Below, piece by piece: positions 1 through 5,312 of a DNA stretch of 5,312 nucleotides. A program made the position numbers and the translations under genes. This stretch comes from Dysgonamonadaceae bacterium (GTDB lineage: Bacteria; Bacteroidota; Bacteroidia; Bacteroidales; Azobacteroidaceae). The stretch lies in assembly GCA_031287395.1 (NCBI GenBank), contig JAITTA010000031.1:1-5312 (forward strand), in the 5' to 3' direction. The notes under the pieces are model-generated. The model saw only the letters and a list, made by a program, of their open reading frames with translations, did no database searches and was not told the DNA's origin. Position 1 is the first letter of the stretch; each line of letters starts with the position of its first letter.

Positions 1-249
1 TTGCCCAAATACGGAGGAAAAGGAATGTTTGGAATGCATGTACACGAAGCGGTTGTCGCTGCAGGAGAAAAAGAATCGGGGATCACGATTCATTATGTAA
101 ATGAAAATTACGACGAAGGACAAATCATCTTCCAGGCTCGATGCGAAATCTCTCCCGAAGATGCTCCCGAAACTGTTGCAGAAAAAGTACACGCCCTGGA
201 ATACGAACACTTTCCGAAAGTCATTGAAAAAATCATTGAAAAAATTTGA
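1..249 (+). CDS. purN: Phosphoribosylglycinamide formyltransferase (GAR transformylase), C-terminal part
   Basis: This is the C-terminal 82 residues of PurN, which transfers a formyl group from 10-formyltetrahydrofolate to GAR in the third step of cytoplasmic purine synthesis. The first codon, TTG, is an internal leucine and not a start: the fragment opens with LPKYGGKGMFGMHVHEA, which in the family directly follows the NIHPSLLP-type active-site segment, so roughly the N-terminal half (about 105-110 residues) lies outside the window. The TIHYVNENYDEG segment carries His31 and Asp38 of the fragment, spaced seven residues apart like the family's conserved His and catalytic Asp (E. coli H137/D144). 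The gene ends at TGA 247-249. Its last codons include a perfect tandem 12-bp duplication encoding IEKI twice. It converges on miaA, 26 bp away. Identity is secure; promoter and regulation are not in the window. Confidence 0.95.
   Translation: MPKYGGKGMFGMHVHEAVVAAGEKESGITIHYVNENYDEGQIIFQARCEISPEDAPETVAEKVHALEYEHFPKVIEKIIEKI
221..244 (+). repeat. Tandem 12-bp direct repeat at the 3' end of purN
   Basis: Two perfect adjacent copies of TCATTGAAAAAA (221-232 and 233-244). The unit length is a multiple of three, so the frame is kept, and it lengthens the C-terminal helix of PurN as IEK-IIEK-I. It may be a recent slippage duplication or ordinary amphipathic-helix coding; it leaves the catalytic region untouched. 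Confidence 0.75.
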
Positions 250-268
250 TCATTGATTTCAACACATT

Positions 269-300
269 GGCGGAATTAATTTTTAAAATGAATATCCGCC
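269..300. terminator. Possible bidirectional terminator hairpin between convergent purN and miaA
   Basis: GGCGGA (269-274) pairs with TCCGCC (295-300), and the 20-nt interior is AT-rich with a further ATTTT/AAAAT pairing possibility. It straddles the miaA stop codon (276-278) and lies 19 bp past the purN stop, where two convergent genes need termination. The GC stem is only six bp and no clean T-run follows on either strand, so this is a weak call based mainly on position. Confidence 0.3.
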
Positions 301-1244
301 TGTTCCGGTAGGAGCAAGGCACGCCTTACCCCTACCAATTCGATTACTTGCTGTATTTTTTCCGGATTCGGTGCCTCTGCTTTGACCCAATGAATCCGAA
401 ACCCTCTTCTCTCCATCCCGCGAAACCAGGTCATCTGCCGCTTGGCAAACTGATGAATGGCAATCTCCAGTTGACTGAACATCTCATCAAAACGAAGTTT
501 GCCAATCACATGCAAAGTCAGGAATTTATATTCCAACCCATAATAAATCAGATCTTCCGGAGTAATTCCCGAATCCAGCAAATTCCGGATTTCATCCAAC
601 ATACCTTCTTCCAGACGTGACTTCAATCTTTTACTGATTTTTTCCCGTCTCAGTTCCCGATCGATATCAACTCCTATAATCAAGCTATCAATAGGTTCAA
701 ACTGAGTATTACCAGGCTCCTGTGTCAGGTAATATTCTTCGATTTCAATGGCTCGTACGGCCCGTTGAACCGAATCCAGATCCGTCTTGTTATGTAATTT
801 CTTATAGGAACTCAAAATTTGTCCCAGTTCTTCCAATGATTTTCCCTTCAACCGGTTCCGCAATTCCGGATTTTCAGGAACATCCAACAATCTATAACCT
901 TTCAATACCGATTCAATGTACAAACCCGTTCCACCGCAAAGTATCGGAATTTTCCCCTTTTTACGGATTTCTTCATAAGCCTTATGAAAATCATGTTGAT
1001 ACTCAAACACATTGTATTTCTCGCCGGGATCACAAATATCAATCAGATGATAAGGGATATTTTTCCCTTTCACCACATAATCATCCAAATCCTTACCCGT
1101 ACCAAGGGTCATACCGCGATATACCTGACGCGAATCGGCGCTGATAATCTCCGCATCAAGAACTGCAGCCAATCCGGCGGCAAAAGTGGTTTTGCCGGAA
1201 GCCGTCGGGCCTAAAATCGTAATCAATTCCGTTTGTTTTTCCAT
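276..1244 (-). CDS. miaA: tRNA dimethylallyltransferase (MiaA), divergent Bacteroidota paralog type
   Basis: MiaA transfers a dimethylallyl group from DMAPP to N6 of A37 in tRNAs reading UNN codons, giving i6A, which stabilises codon-anticodon pairing. Visible are the P-loop GPTASGKTT (residues 12-20), ISADSRQVYRG with the presumed catalytic Asp37, CGGTGLYI with Thr106 (matching E. coli T101), an RAVRAIEI segment (161-168), RREKISKRLKSRLEEGMLDEI (199-219), and FAKRQMTWFR (266-275) near the C terminus. Where classical MiaA has a GYKE/GYRE-like motif, this protein has YGLEYKF (235-241), which I associate with the second MiaA copy of Bacteroidota. At 322 residues it is slightly long; the last ~20 residues are encoded partly by a palindromic element (307-336). 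The start at 1244 is supported by an upstream AGGAAAGG (minus strand, 1255-1248), unusual here because neighbouring genes lack a Shine-Dalgarno. It is transcribed divergently from sdhC and convergently with purN. Confidence 0.93.
   Translation of the reverse strand: MEKQTELITILGPTASGKTTFAAGLAAVLDAEIISADSRQVYRGMTLGTGKDLDDYVVKGKNIPYHLIDICDPGEKYNVFEYQHDFHKAYEEIRKKGKIPILCGGTGLYIESVLKGYRLLDVPENPELRNRLKGKSLEELGQILSSYKKLHNKTDLDSVQRAVRAIEIEEYYLTQEPGNTQFEPIDSLIIGVDIDRELRREKISKRLKSRLEEGMLDEIRNLLDSGITPEDLIYYGLEYKFLTLHVIGKLRFDEMFSQLEIAIHQFAKRQMTWFRGMERRGFRIHWVKAEAPNPEKIQQVIELVGVRRALLLPEQADIHFKN
307..336 (-). repeat. REP-like palindromic element embedded in the miaA 3' end
   Basis: Arms 307-320 (GGTAGGAGCAAGGC) and 323-336 (GCCTTACCCCTACC) are reverse complements at 12 of 14 positions around a 2-nt centre. 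On the minus (miaA mRNA) strand both mismatches become G.U wobbles, so the transcript can form an almost uninterrupted hairpin, while the plus strand would have two true mismatches. The arm begins GTAGG, as does the hairpin at 5284-5307 read on the minus strand. It encodes about residues 303-313 of MiaA (LVGVRRALLLP), beyond the conserved domain. REP-type mobility is inferred from the structure; copy number cannot be seen here. Confidence 0.6.
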
Positions 1245-1247
1245 ATA

Positions 1248-1255
1248 CCTTTCCT
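1248..1255 (-). promoter_or_regulatory. Shine-Dalgarno-like site of miaA
   Basis: On the minus strand AGGAAAGG is followed by TAT and the ATG at 1244; the AGGA core has a seven-base spacing. It decides the miaA start and stands out because the sdhC, sdhA and sdhB starts have only A-rich leaders. Confidence 0.55.
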
Positions 1256-1263
1256 GTACACCC

Positions 1264-1296
1264 CAAAAATAAACAATTAATTTTGAATCGACGCAA
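1264..1296 (-). promoter_or_regulatory. Candidate Bacteroidota-type promoter for miaA
   Basis: On the minus strand TATTTTTG (1271-1264) matches the TAnnTTTG -7 box, with a TTG (1296-1294) 22 bp upstream as a poor -33 element. Transcription would start near 1257, giving a leader of about a dozen bases that just includes the ribosome-binding site. The long spacer and minimal -33 keep this tentative. Confidence 0.4.
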
Positions 1297-1319
1297 TTAA
1301 AGAAATATTTCCATAATTC

Positions 1320-1351
1320 CTTGTTTCTTATTCTTTATTAATCTACTTTTG
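1320..1351 (+). promoter_or_regulatory. Candidate Bacteroidota-type promoter for sdhCAB
   Basis: TACTTTTG (1344-1351) fits the TAnnTTTG -7 consensus of the Bacteroidota primary sigma factor, and TTG (1321-1323) lies 20 bp upstream in the -33 position. Transcription would begin around 1357-1359, leaving a ~42-nt A-rich leader without a Shine-Dalgarno before the sdhC ATG at 1400. A perfect 10-bp palindrome GAAATATTTC (1302-1311) lies just upstream; whether any regulator binds it is unknown. Confidence 0.6.
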
Positions 1352-1399
1352 TGGGCAAAATGCAAAACTACTTAAATACAAAATTTAAAACAAAGTTCT

Positions 1400-2110
1400 A
1401 TGTGTTGGTTATTTAACTCTTCTATCGGCAAGAAAGTTATCATGAGCGTATCGGGTATCGTTCTTGTGCTTTTTTTGCTGTTTCACGTATCGATGAATGT
1501 GACAGCTGTATTTTCGGAGGATGCTTATAATGCCATCTGCGCTCTTTTGGGCGCCAACTGGTATGCAGTGGTGGCAACCATTGGATTAGGGGCGATTATA
1601 GCCGTTCATTTCATTTATGCATCGATGCTTACATTGCAAAACCGGAAAGCTCGTGGAAACGACAGGTATGCGGTAAGTTCCCGTCCAAAACATGTGACCT
1701 GGGCGTCACAAAACATGTTTGTTCTGGGAATTCTTGTTATCGGATTTTTGTTGTTGCACTTCGCACAATTCTGGTACAAAATGATGTTTTCCGAAATCAT
1801 CGGACATCACGAAGTCCAATTGGGAGGAAGCATGGTATCTCCTCAGGCCGGAGCTGAGTTTATCAAGTATTATTTCAGTCAAACCTGGATAGTAATTGCC
1901 TATTTGATATGGTACGTGGCGCTTTGGTTCCACTTGTCGCACGGATTTTGGAGTGCATTCCAGACTATCGGATGGAATAACACCATTTGGTTTAACCGTT
2001 GGAAAGCGGTCGGACAAATCATGGCGACAGCTATTTGTTTGGGATTTGCCTTTGTGACGATTTATTTCTACGTTAAATCATTCTGCAACGGCTCATGCTG
2101 CGGAATTTAA
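1400..2110 (+). CDS. sdhC: Succinate dehydrogenase/fumarate reductase cytochrome b subunit
   Basis: This is the membrane anchor of complex II (also called frdC). It holds two b hemes and exchanges electrons between menaquinone/menaquinol and the iron-sulfur subunit. At 236 residues it fits the single-polypeptide, five-helix cytochrome b558 family (Wolinella FrdC, Bacillus SdhC). Hydrophobic helices lie at about 13-34, 53-78, 104-126, 158-183 and 203-226. Histidines at 29, 70, 120 and 178 (or 181) sit in the first four helices and are the expected axial heme ligands by analogy with Wolinella. The N terminus (MCWLFNSSIGKKVIMSVSG) matches the usual Bacteroidota start, supporting ATG 1400; an upstream ATG at 1360 is out of frame. 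There is no Shine-Dalgarno. A Cys-rich tail (CNGSCCGI) ends the protein; no function is known to me. It is first in the operon, 48 bp before sdhA. Confidence 0.95.
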   Translation: MCWLFNSSIGKKVIMSVSGIVLVLFLLFHVSMNVTAVFSEDAYNAICALLGANWYAVVATIGLGAIIAVHFIYASMLTLQNRKARGNDRYAVSSRPKHVTWASQNMFVLGILVIGFLLLHFAQFWYKMMFSEIIGHHEVQLGGSMVSPQAGAEFIKYYFSQTWIVIAYLIWYVALWFHLSHGFWSAFQTIGWNNTIWFNRWKAVGQIMATAICLGFAFVTIYFYVKSFCNGSCCGI

Positions 2111-2158
2111 TGAAGGACTCTTCTCCTATTATTAATTTCTAAAAAAGAAAAAACAAAT

Positions 2159-4105
2159 ATGAGTACTATATTAGATGCAAAAATACCTCAGGGTCCGCTA
2201 GCTGAAAAATGGACCAATTATAAAAATCACCAAAAACTGGTGAATCCCGCAAATAAACGACGTTTGGATGTCATCGTGGTAGGAACCGGTCTTGCCGGAG
2301 CTTCCGCAGCAGCCTCCCTTGGTGAAATGGGATTTAATGTGTTGAATTTCTGCATTCAGGATTCTCCCCGTCGTGCACATTCGATTGCCGCACAAGGAGG
2401 TATCAATGCGGCAAAGAATTATCAAAACGACGGAGATTCGGTTTATCGTTTATTCTACGATACCATCAAAGGCGGAGACTATCGTGCCCGCGAAGGAAAC
2501 GTATATCGTTTGGCTGAAGTTGCAAACAGTATTATCGATCAATGTGTGGCCCAAGGTGTTCCTTTTGCCCGAGAATACGGAGGTTTGCTCGACAACCGCT
2601 CATTTGGAGGAGCCCAGGTTTCCCGTACTTTTTATGCAAAAGGACAAACCGGACAACAATTGTTACTGGGAGCCTATTCTGCTTTGAGCCGACAGGTAAA
2701 TAAAGGTTCGGTTAAACTTTATACCCGTTATGAAATGCTCGACCTCGTCATCATCGACGGTCGTGCACGCGGAATTATCGCCCGTAACCTGGTAACCGGC
2801 AAGGTGGAACGCTTTGCCGCTCATGCCGTAGTCATCGGTACCGGAGGATACGGAAACGCTTTCTTCCTTTCTACCAATGCGATGGCATCAAACGGATCGG
2901 CCGCCGCGCAATGTTACCGCCGCGGAGCTTACTTCGGAAACCCTTGTTTTGCACAAATCCACCCGACTTGTATCCCTGTTCACGGAGAATTCCAGTCAAA
3001 ACTGACTTTGATGTCGGAATCTTTGCGCAACGACGGACGGATCTGGGTTCCAAAGAAAAAAGAAGATGCCGAAGCCATTCGCGCAGGAAAATTGAAACCA
3101 ACACAAATAAAAGAAGAAGATAGAGATTATTACCTGGAAAGAAGATATCCGGCTTTCGGAAACCTCGTCCCCCGCGACGTGGCATCACGCGCGGCCAAAG
3201 AACGCTGCGATGCCGGATTTGGAGTCGGTTCTACCGGATTGGCCGTTTACCTGGATTTCTCCGAAGCGATCAACCGTTTGGGATTGAAAGCCGTAGAAGC
3301 CCGTTATGGTAACCTGTTTCAAATGTATGAAAAAATTGTCGACGATAATCCGTACAAAACCCCCATGATGATTTATCCGGCAATCCACTACACTATGGGT
3401 GGCATCTGGGTTGATTACGAACTAATGACAACGATCTCCGGACTTTTCGCTATCGGCGAGGCTAATTTTTCCGACCACGGAGCAAACCGCCTCGGAGCTT
3501 CTGCTCTGATGCAGGGACTGGCTGACGGGTACTTCGTTCTTCCGTATACAATTCAAAACTACCTGGCAGATCAAATCCGGGTTCCGCGTTTTAGCGTCGA
3601 TCTCCCGGAATTCGAAGCCGCAGAAAAAGAAGTCAATGATAAAATCGCCCGTTTGATGAGTATCAAAGGAAAGCGCTCGGTCGATTCAATTCACAAAGAA
3701 CTCGGTCTGATTATGTGGGATTATGTAGGAATGGGCCGTACAAAAGAATCGTTGGAAACTGCACTGGAAAAGCTGAAAGAAGTAAAAAAAGAATTCTGGA
3801 CCAACGTTCGTATCCCGGGTGAAGCCAATACGTTGAATGTGGAACTGGAAAAAGCTTTACGTGTGGCTGATTTCCTCGAAATCGGATACCTGATGGCGCT
3901 CGACGGCCTGAATCGTAACGAATCCTGCGGAGGTCACTTCCGGGAAGAGTATCAAACTCCCGAAGGTGAGGCTATGCGTGATGATGAAAATTACTCATAC
4001 GCAGCCTGTTGGAAGTACACGGGTGAAGACAAAGAACCCGAGTTGGTCAAAGAACCGCTGGAATATGAATTTATCGTTCGTCAGCAAAGAAACTATAAAG
4101 CGTAA
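2159..4105 (+). CDS. sdhA: Succinate dehydrogenase/fumarate reductase flavoprotein subunit
   Basis: This is the catalytic subunit (also frdA), which interconverts fumarate and succinate on a covalently bound FAD at the cytoplasmic face of the membrane. An N-terminal dinucleotide-binding motif VVGTGLAGASAA spans residues 40-51 with glycines 42, 44 and 47. RAHSIAAQGGINAAKNY contains His74, expected to carry the 8-alpha-N3-histidyl FAD bond. Substrate-site candidates by family alignment are His268 (IHPT), Ser286-Glu287, Arg339 (VPRDVASRA, the likely proton-donor Arg), His410 (AIHYTMGGI) and Arg444 (GANRLGASAL). The C-terminal RNESCGGHFREEYQT and a DDENYSYAACWKY segment are intact. At 648 residues it has the length of the 'B. 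subtilis-type' SdhA group rather than the ~590 of E. coli. ATG 2159 follows an A-rich leader with no Shine-Dalgarno. It is 5 bp upstream of sdhB, so the two are surely cotranscribed. Direction of catalysis in vivo is inferred from lineage, not sequence. Confidence 0.97.
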   Translation: MSTILDAKIPQGPLAEKWTNYKNHQKLVNPANKRRLDVIVVGTGLAGASAAASLGEMGFNVLNFCIQDSPRRAHSIAAQGGINAAKNYQNDGDSVYRLFYDTIKGGDYRAREGNVYRLAEVANSIIDQCVAQGVPFAREYGGLLDNRSFGGAQVSRTFYAKGQTGQQLLLGAYSALSRQVNKGSVKLYTRYEMLDLVIIDGRARGIIARNLVTGKVERFAAHAVVIGTGGYGNAFFLSTNAMASNGSAAAQCYRRGAYFGNPCFAQIHPTCIPVHGEFQSKLTLMSESLRNDGRIWVPKKKEDAEAIRAGKLKPTQIKEEDRDYYLERRYPAFGNLVPRDVASRAAKERCDAGFGVGSTGLAVYLDFSEAINRLGLKAVEARYGNLFQMYEKIVDDNPYKTPMMIYPAIHYTMGGIWVDYELMTTISGLFAIGEANFSDHGANRLGASALMQGLADGYFVLPYTIQNYLADQIRVPRFSVDLPEFEAAEKEVNDKIARLMSIKGKRSVDSIHKELGLIMWDYVGMGRTKESLETALEKLKEVKKEFWTNVRIPGEANTLNVELEKALRVADFLEIGYLMALDGLNRNESCGGHFREEYQTPEGEAMRDDENYSYAACWKYTGEDKEPELVKEPLEYEFIVRQQRNYKA

Positions 4106-4110
4106 AAGTC

Positions 4111-4866
4111 ATGGAAAAAGTAATCAATATAAATTTAAAAATCTGGAGACAAAAAGGCCCCAAAGCGAAAGGGAACTTTGAGACATATAAATTGAATGGT
4201 ATTTCCGGAGATACTTCGTTTTTGGAAATGCTGGACATCCTGAACGAAAAATTAATCAATGAAGGACAGGAACCTATTGTCTTCGATCACGATTGCCGCG
4301 AAGGAATCTGCGGAATGTGTTCTCTCTATATCAACGGGCATCCGCACGGACCGGATGAAGATATTACGACCTGCCAGTTACACATGCGTAAATTCAAGGA
4401 TGGCGAGACAATCACAATCGAACCTTGGCGTTCGGCCGGATTCCCTGTGATACGCGACCTGATGGTCGACCGCCAGGCCTTCGATAAAATTATCCAGGCC
4501 GGTGGTTACGTCTCGGTAAATACGGGAGGGGTTCCCGATGCCAATGCTATCCCTATTCCAAAAGCAAAAGCCGACGAAGCAATGGACGCGGCATCCTGTA
4601 TCGGATGTGGCGCTTGCGTAGCTGCCTGCAAGAATGGGTCTGCAATGTTATTTGTCTCTGCTAAAGTGAGCCAGTTGGCGCTCCTGCCTCAAGGACGAAT
4701 AGAAGCCGCTCGCCGTGCAAAAGCAATGGTTGCAAAAATGGACGAATTGGGATTCGGTAACTGCACCAACACCATGGCTTGCGAGCAGGAATGTCCTAAA
4801 AATATATCTATCAGCAATATTGCCAGGATGAACCGGGAATTCATCTCAGCAAAAATGAATGATTGA
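4111..4866 (+). CDS. sdhB: Succinate dehydrogenase/fumarate reductase iron-sulfur subunit
   Basis: This subunit (also frdB) wires electrons between the SdhA flavin and the SdhC hemes through three clusters. The N-terminal ferredoxin fold binds [2Fe-2S] through Cys62, Cys67, Cys70 (CREGICGMC) and Cys88. The C-terminal domain has CIGCGACVAAC with Cys163, Cys166 and Cys169 plus Cys228 (ECPK) for [4Fe-4S], and Cys173, Cys218 and Cys224 for [3Fe-4S]. The third position of the last group is filled as in ordinary complex II, so three different cluster types are expected. The length, 251 residues, is normal. ATG 4111 begins only 5 bp after the sdhA stop, without a Shine-Dalgarno, suggesting translational coupling. 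A small hairpin follows the stop codon immediately and the main operon terminator lies 33 bp further on. Confidence 0.97.
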   Translation: MEKVININLKIWRQKGPKAKGNFETYKLNGISGDTSFLEMLDILNEKLINEGQEPIVFDHDCREGICGMCSLYINGHPHGPDEDITTCQLHMRKFKDGETITIEPWRSAGFPVIRDLMVDRQAFDKIIQAGGYVSVNTGGVPDANAIPIPKAKADEAMDAASCIGCGACVAACKNGSAMLFVSAKVSQLALLPQGRIEAARRAKAMVAKMDELGFGNCTNTMACEQECPKNISISNIARMNREFISAKMND

Positions 4867-4870
4867 TGAA

Positions 4871-4890
4871 AAAACGGTAAAAACCGTTTT
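4871..4890 (+). other. Small hairpin just after the sdhB stop codon
   Basis: AAAACGGT (4871-4878) and ACCGTTTT (4883-4890) form a perfect 8-bp stem with an AAAA loop, beginning five bases after the sdhB stop. It has only a four-T end inside the stem, so it is at best a weak terminator. It may instead protect the 3' end of the message or act with the larger hairpin downstream. Confidence 0.45.
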
Positions 4891-4898
4891 GAAGTCAT

Positions 4899-4950
4899 GA
4901 GTGAAGAGTTGGCTTTTGTGTGTGCGTAAGCCAACTCTTCACTCTTTTTT
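4899..4950 (+). terminator. Intrinsic terminator of the sdhCAB operon
   Basis: Arms 4899-4915 and 4928-4944 are perfectly complementary over 17 bp, with a 12-nt GT-rich loop, and are followed directly by six T (4945-4950). The position after the last gene of the operon and the strong stem with a T-tract make this the clearest regulatory feature in the window. No A-run precedes the stem, so it should act on the plus strand only. Confidence 0.92.
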
Positions 4951-5044
4951 AATTGAATAGTATTCTTTCTATTTTGGAAATTTTGATTTTTAGCTATTGA
5001 ATGTGACTCCCTAATTATTCATAATTTGATTGCTCCTTAATTTT

Positions 5045-5087
5045 TGGCACGATTTTTTCCGTTTCTAGAAAAAAACAGTTACATTTG
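5045..5087 (+). promoter_or_regulatory. Candidate promoter upstream of the GA-repeat region
   Basis: TACATTTG (5080-5087) matches the TAnnTTTG -7 box of Bacteroidota primary promoters, though no clear TTTG lies 19-21 bp upstream (a T-run, 5053-5058, is there instead). Separately, TGGCACG (5045-5051) plus four bases and TTTC (5056-5059) resembles the sigma-54 layout TGGCACG-N4-TTGC with one mismatch at a key G. The two readings predict starts near 5093 and near 5071. Both point rightward, to whatever lies past 5100. Confidence 0.4.
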
Positions 5088-5110
5088 CCGGGACTTACAC
5101 AACATAACCC

Positions 5111-5312
<202 letters not shown>

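Noticed and set aside
1..249. TTG at position 1 as the true start of an 82-residue protein
   Set aside because: The sequence aligns with the interior of PurN (LLPKYGGKG motif); the gene is simply cut by the window edge.
1360..1416. Short ORF (ATG 1360, 18 codons) in the sdhC leader overlapping its start
   Set aside because: Out of frame with sdhC, no ribosome-binding site, lies at the predicted transcript start and shows no leader-peptide features.
2111..2158. sdhC-sdhA gap as an internal promoter or attenuator
   Set aside because: No TAnnTTTG box and no stable hairpin; it reads as a normal A-rich leader inside an operon.
2871..3188. Long antisense frame (105 codons) opposite sdhA, and similar shadows opposite and within the other genes
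   Set aside because: They overlap well-identified conserved genes, have no family resemblance, and arise from the codon pattern of the true frame.

Overview
The window looks like an ordinary chromosomal stretch from an anaerobic or microaerobic member of the Bacteroidales (phylum Bacteroidota). The evidence is the protein families (a Bacteroidota-style diheme SdhC, a long 'B. subtilis-type' SdhA, and a MiaA of the divergent GLEYKF type), moderate base composition with AT-rich spacers, A-rich leaders that mostly lack Shine-Dalgarno sequences, and promoter-like TAnnTTTG boxes typical of this phylum. A genus cannot be fixed from the sequence; Odoribacteraceae or a relative is only a guess.

Layout. 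Positions 1-249 hold the C-terminal 82 residues of PurN (purine synthesis), cut by the window edge. It converges, across a 26-bp spacer, on miaA (276-1244, minus strand), a tRNA-modifying dimethylallyltransferase. The last 20 or so codons of miaA are partly made of a REP-like palindrome (307-336). A divergent spacer (1245-1399) carries candidate promoters for miaA (leftward) and for the next operon (rightward).

Positions 1400-4866 are a three-gene operon, sdhC-sdhA-sdhB (equally nameable frdCAB), encoding a complete menaquinone-linked succinate dehydrogenase/fumarate reductase: a five-helix diheme membrane anchor, a covalent-FAD catalytic subunit and a three-cluster iron-sulfur subunit. All cofactor ligands expected for the family are visible. 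In fermenting Bacteroidales this complex normally runs as fumarate reductase, the last step of the route to succinate and propionate. The operon ends in a strong intrinsic terminator (stem 4899-4915/4928-4944, then six T).

The final ~360 bp (4951-5312) holds no recognisable gene and is the most unusual part. It has a candidate promoter (TACATTTG at 5080-5087, with a sigma-54-like TGGCACG upstream), a 28-bp AT-rich near-palindrome (5149-5176), a pure 14-unit GA microsatellite (5194-5222), a short GC-rich block, and a REP-like hairpin (5284-5307) at the very edge. A reading frame from ATG 5111 runs through the GA tract to the window edge, and it is the only one of three frames open just after the tract. 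This would fit a slippage-switched gene, but the translation resembles no family I know and may be noncoding. No complete novel system is visible; the tail region is the lead worth following with flanking sequence.
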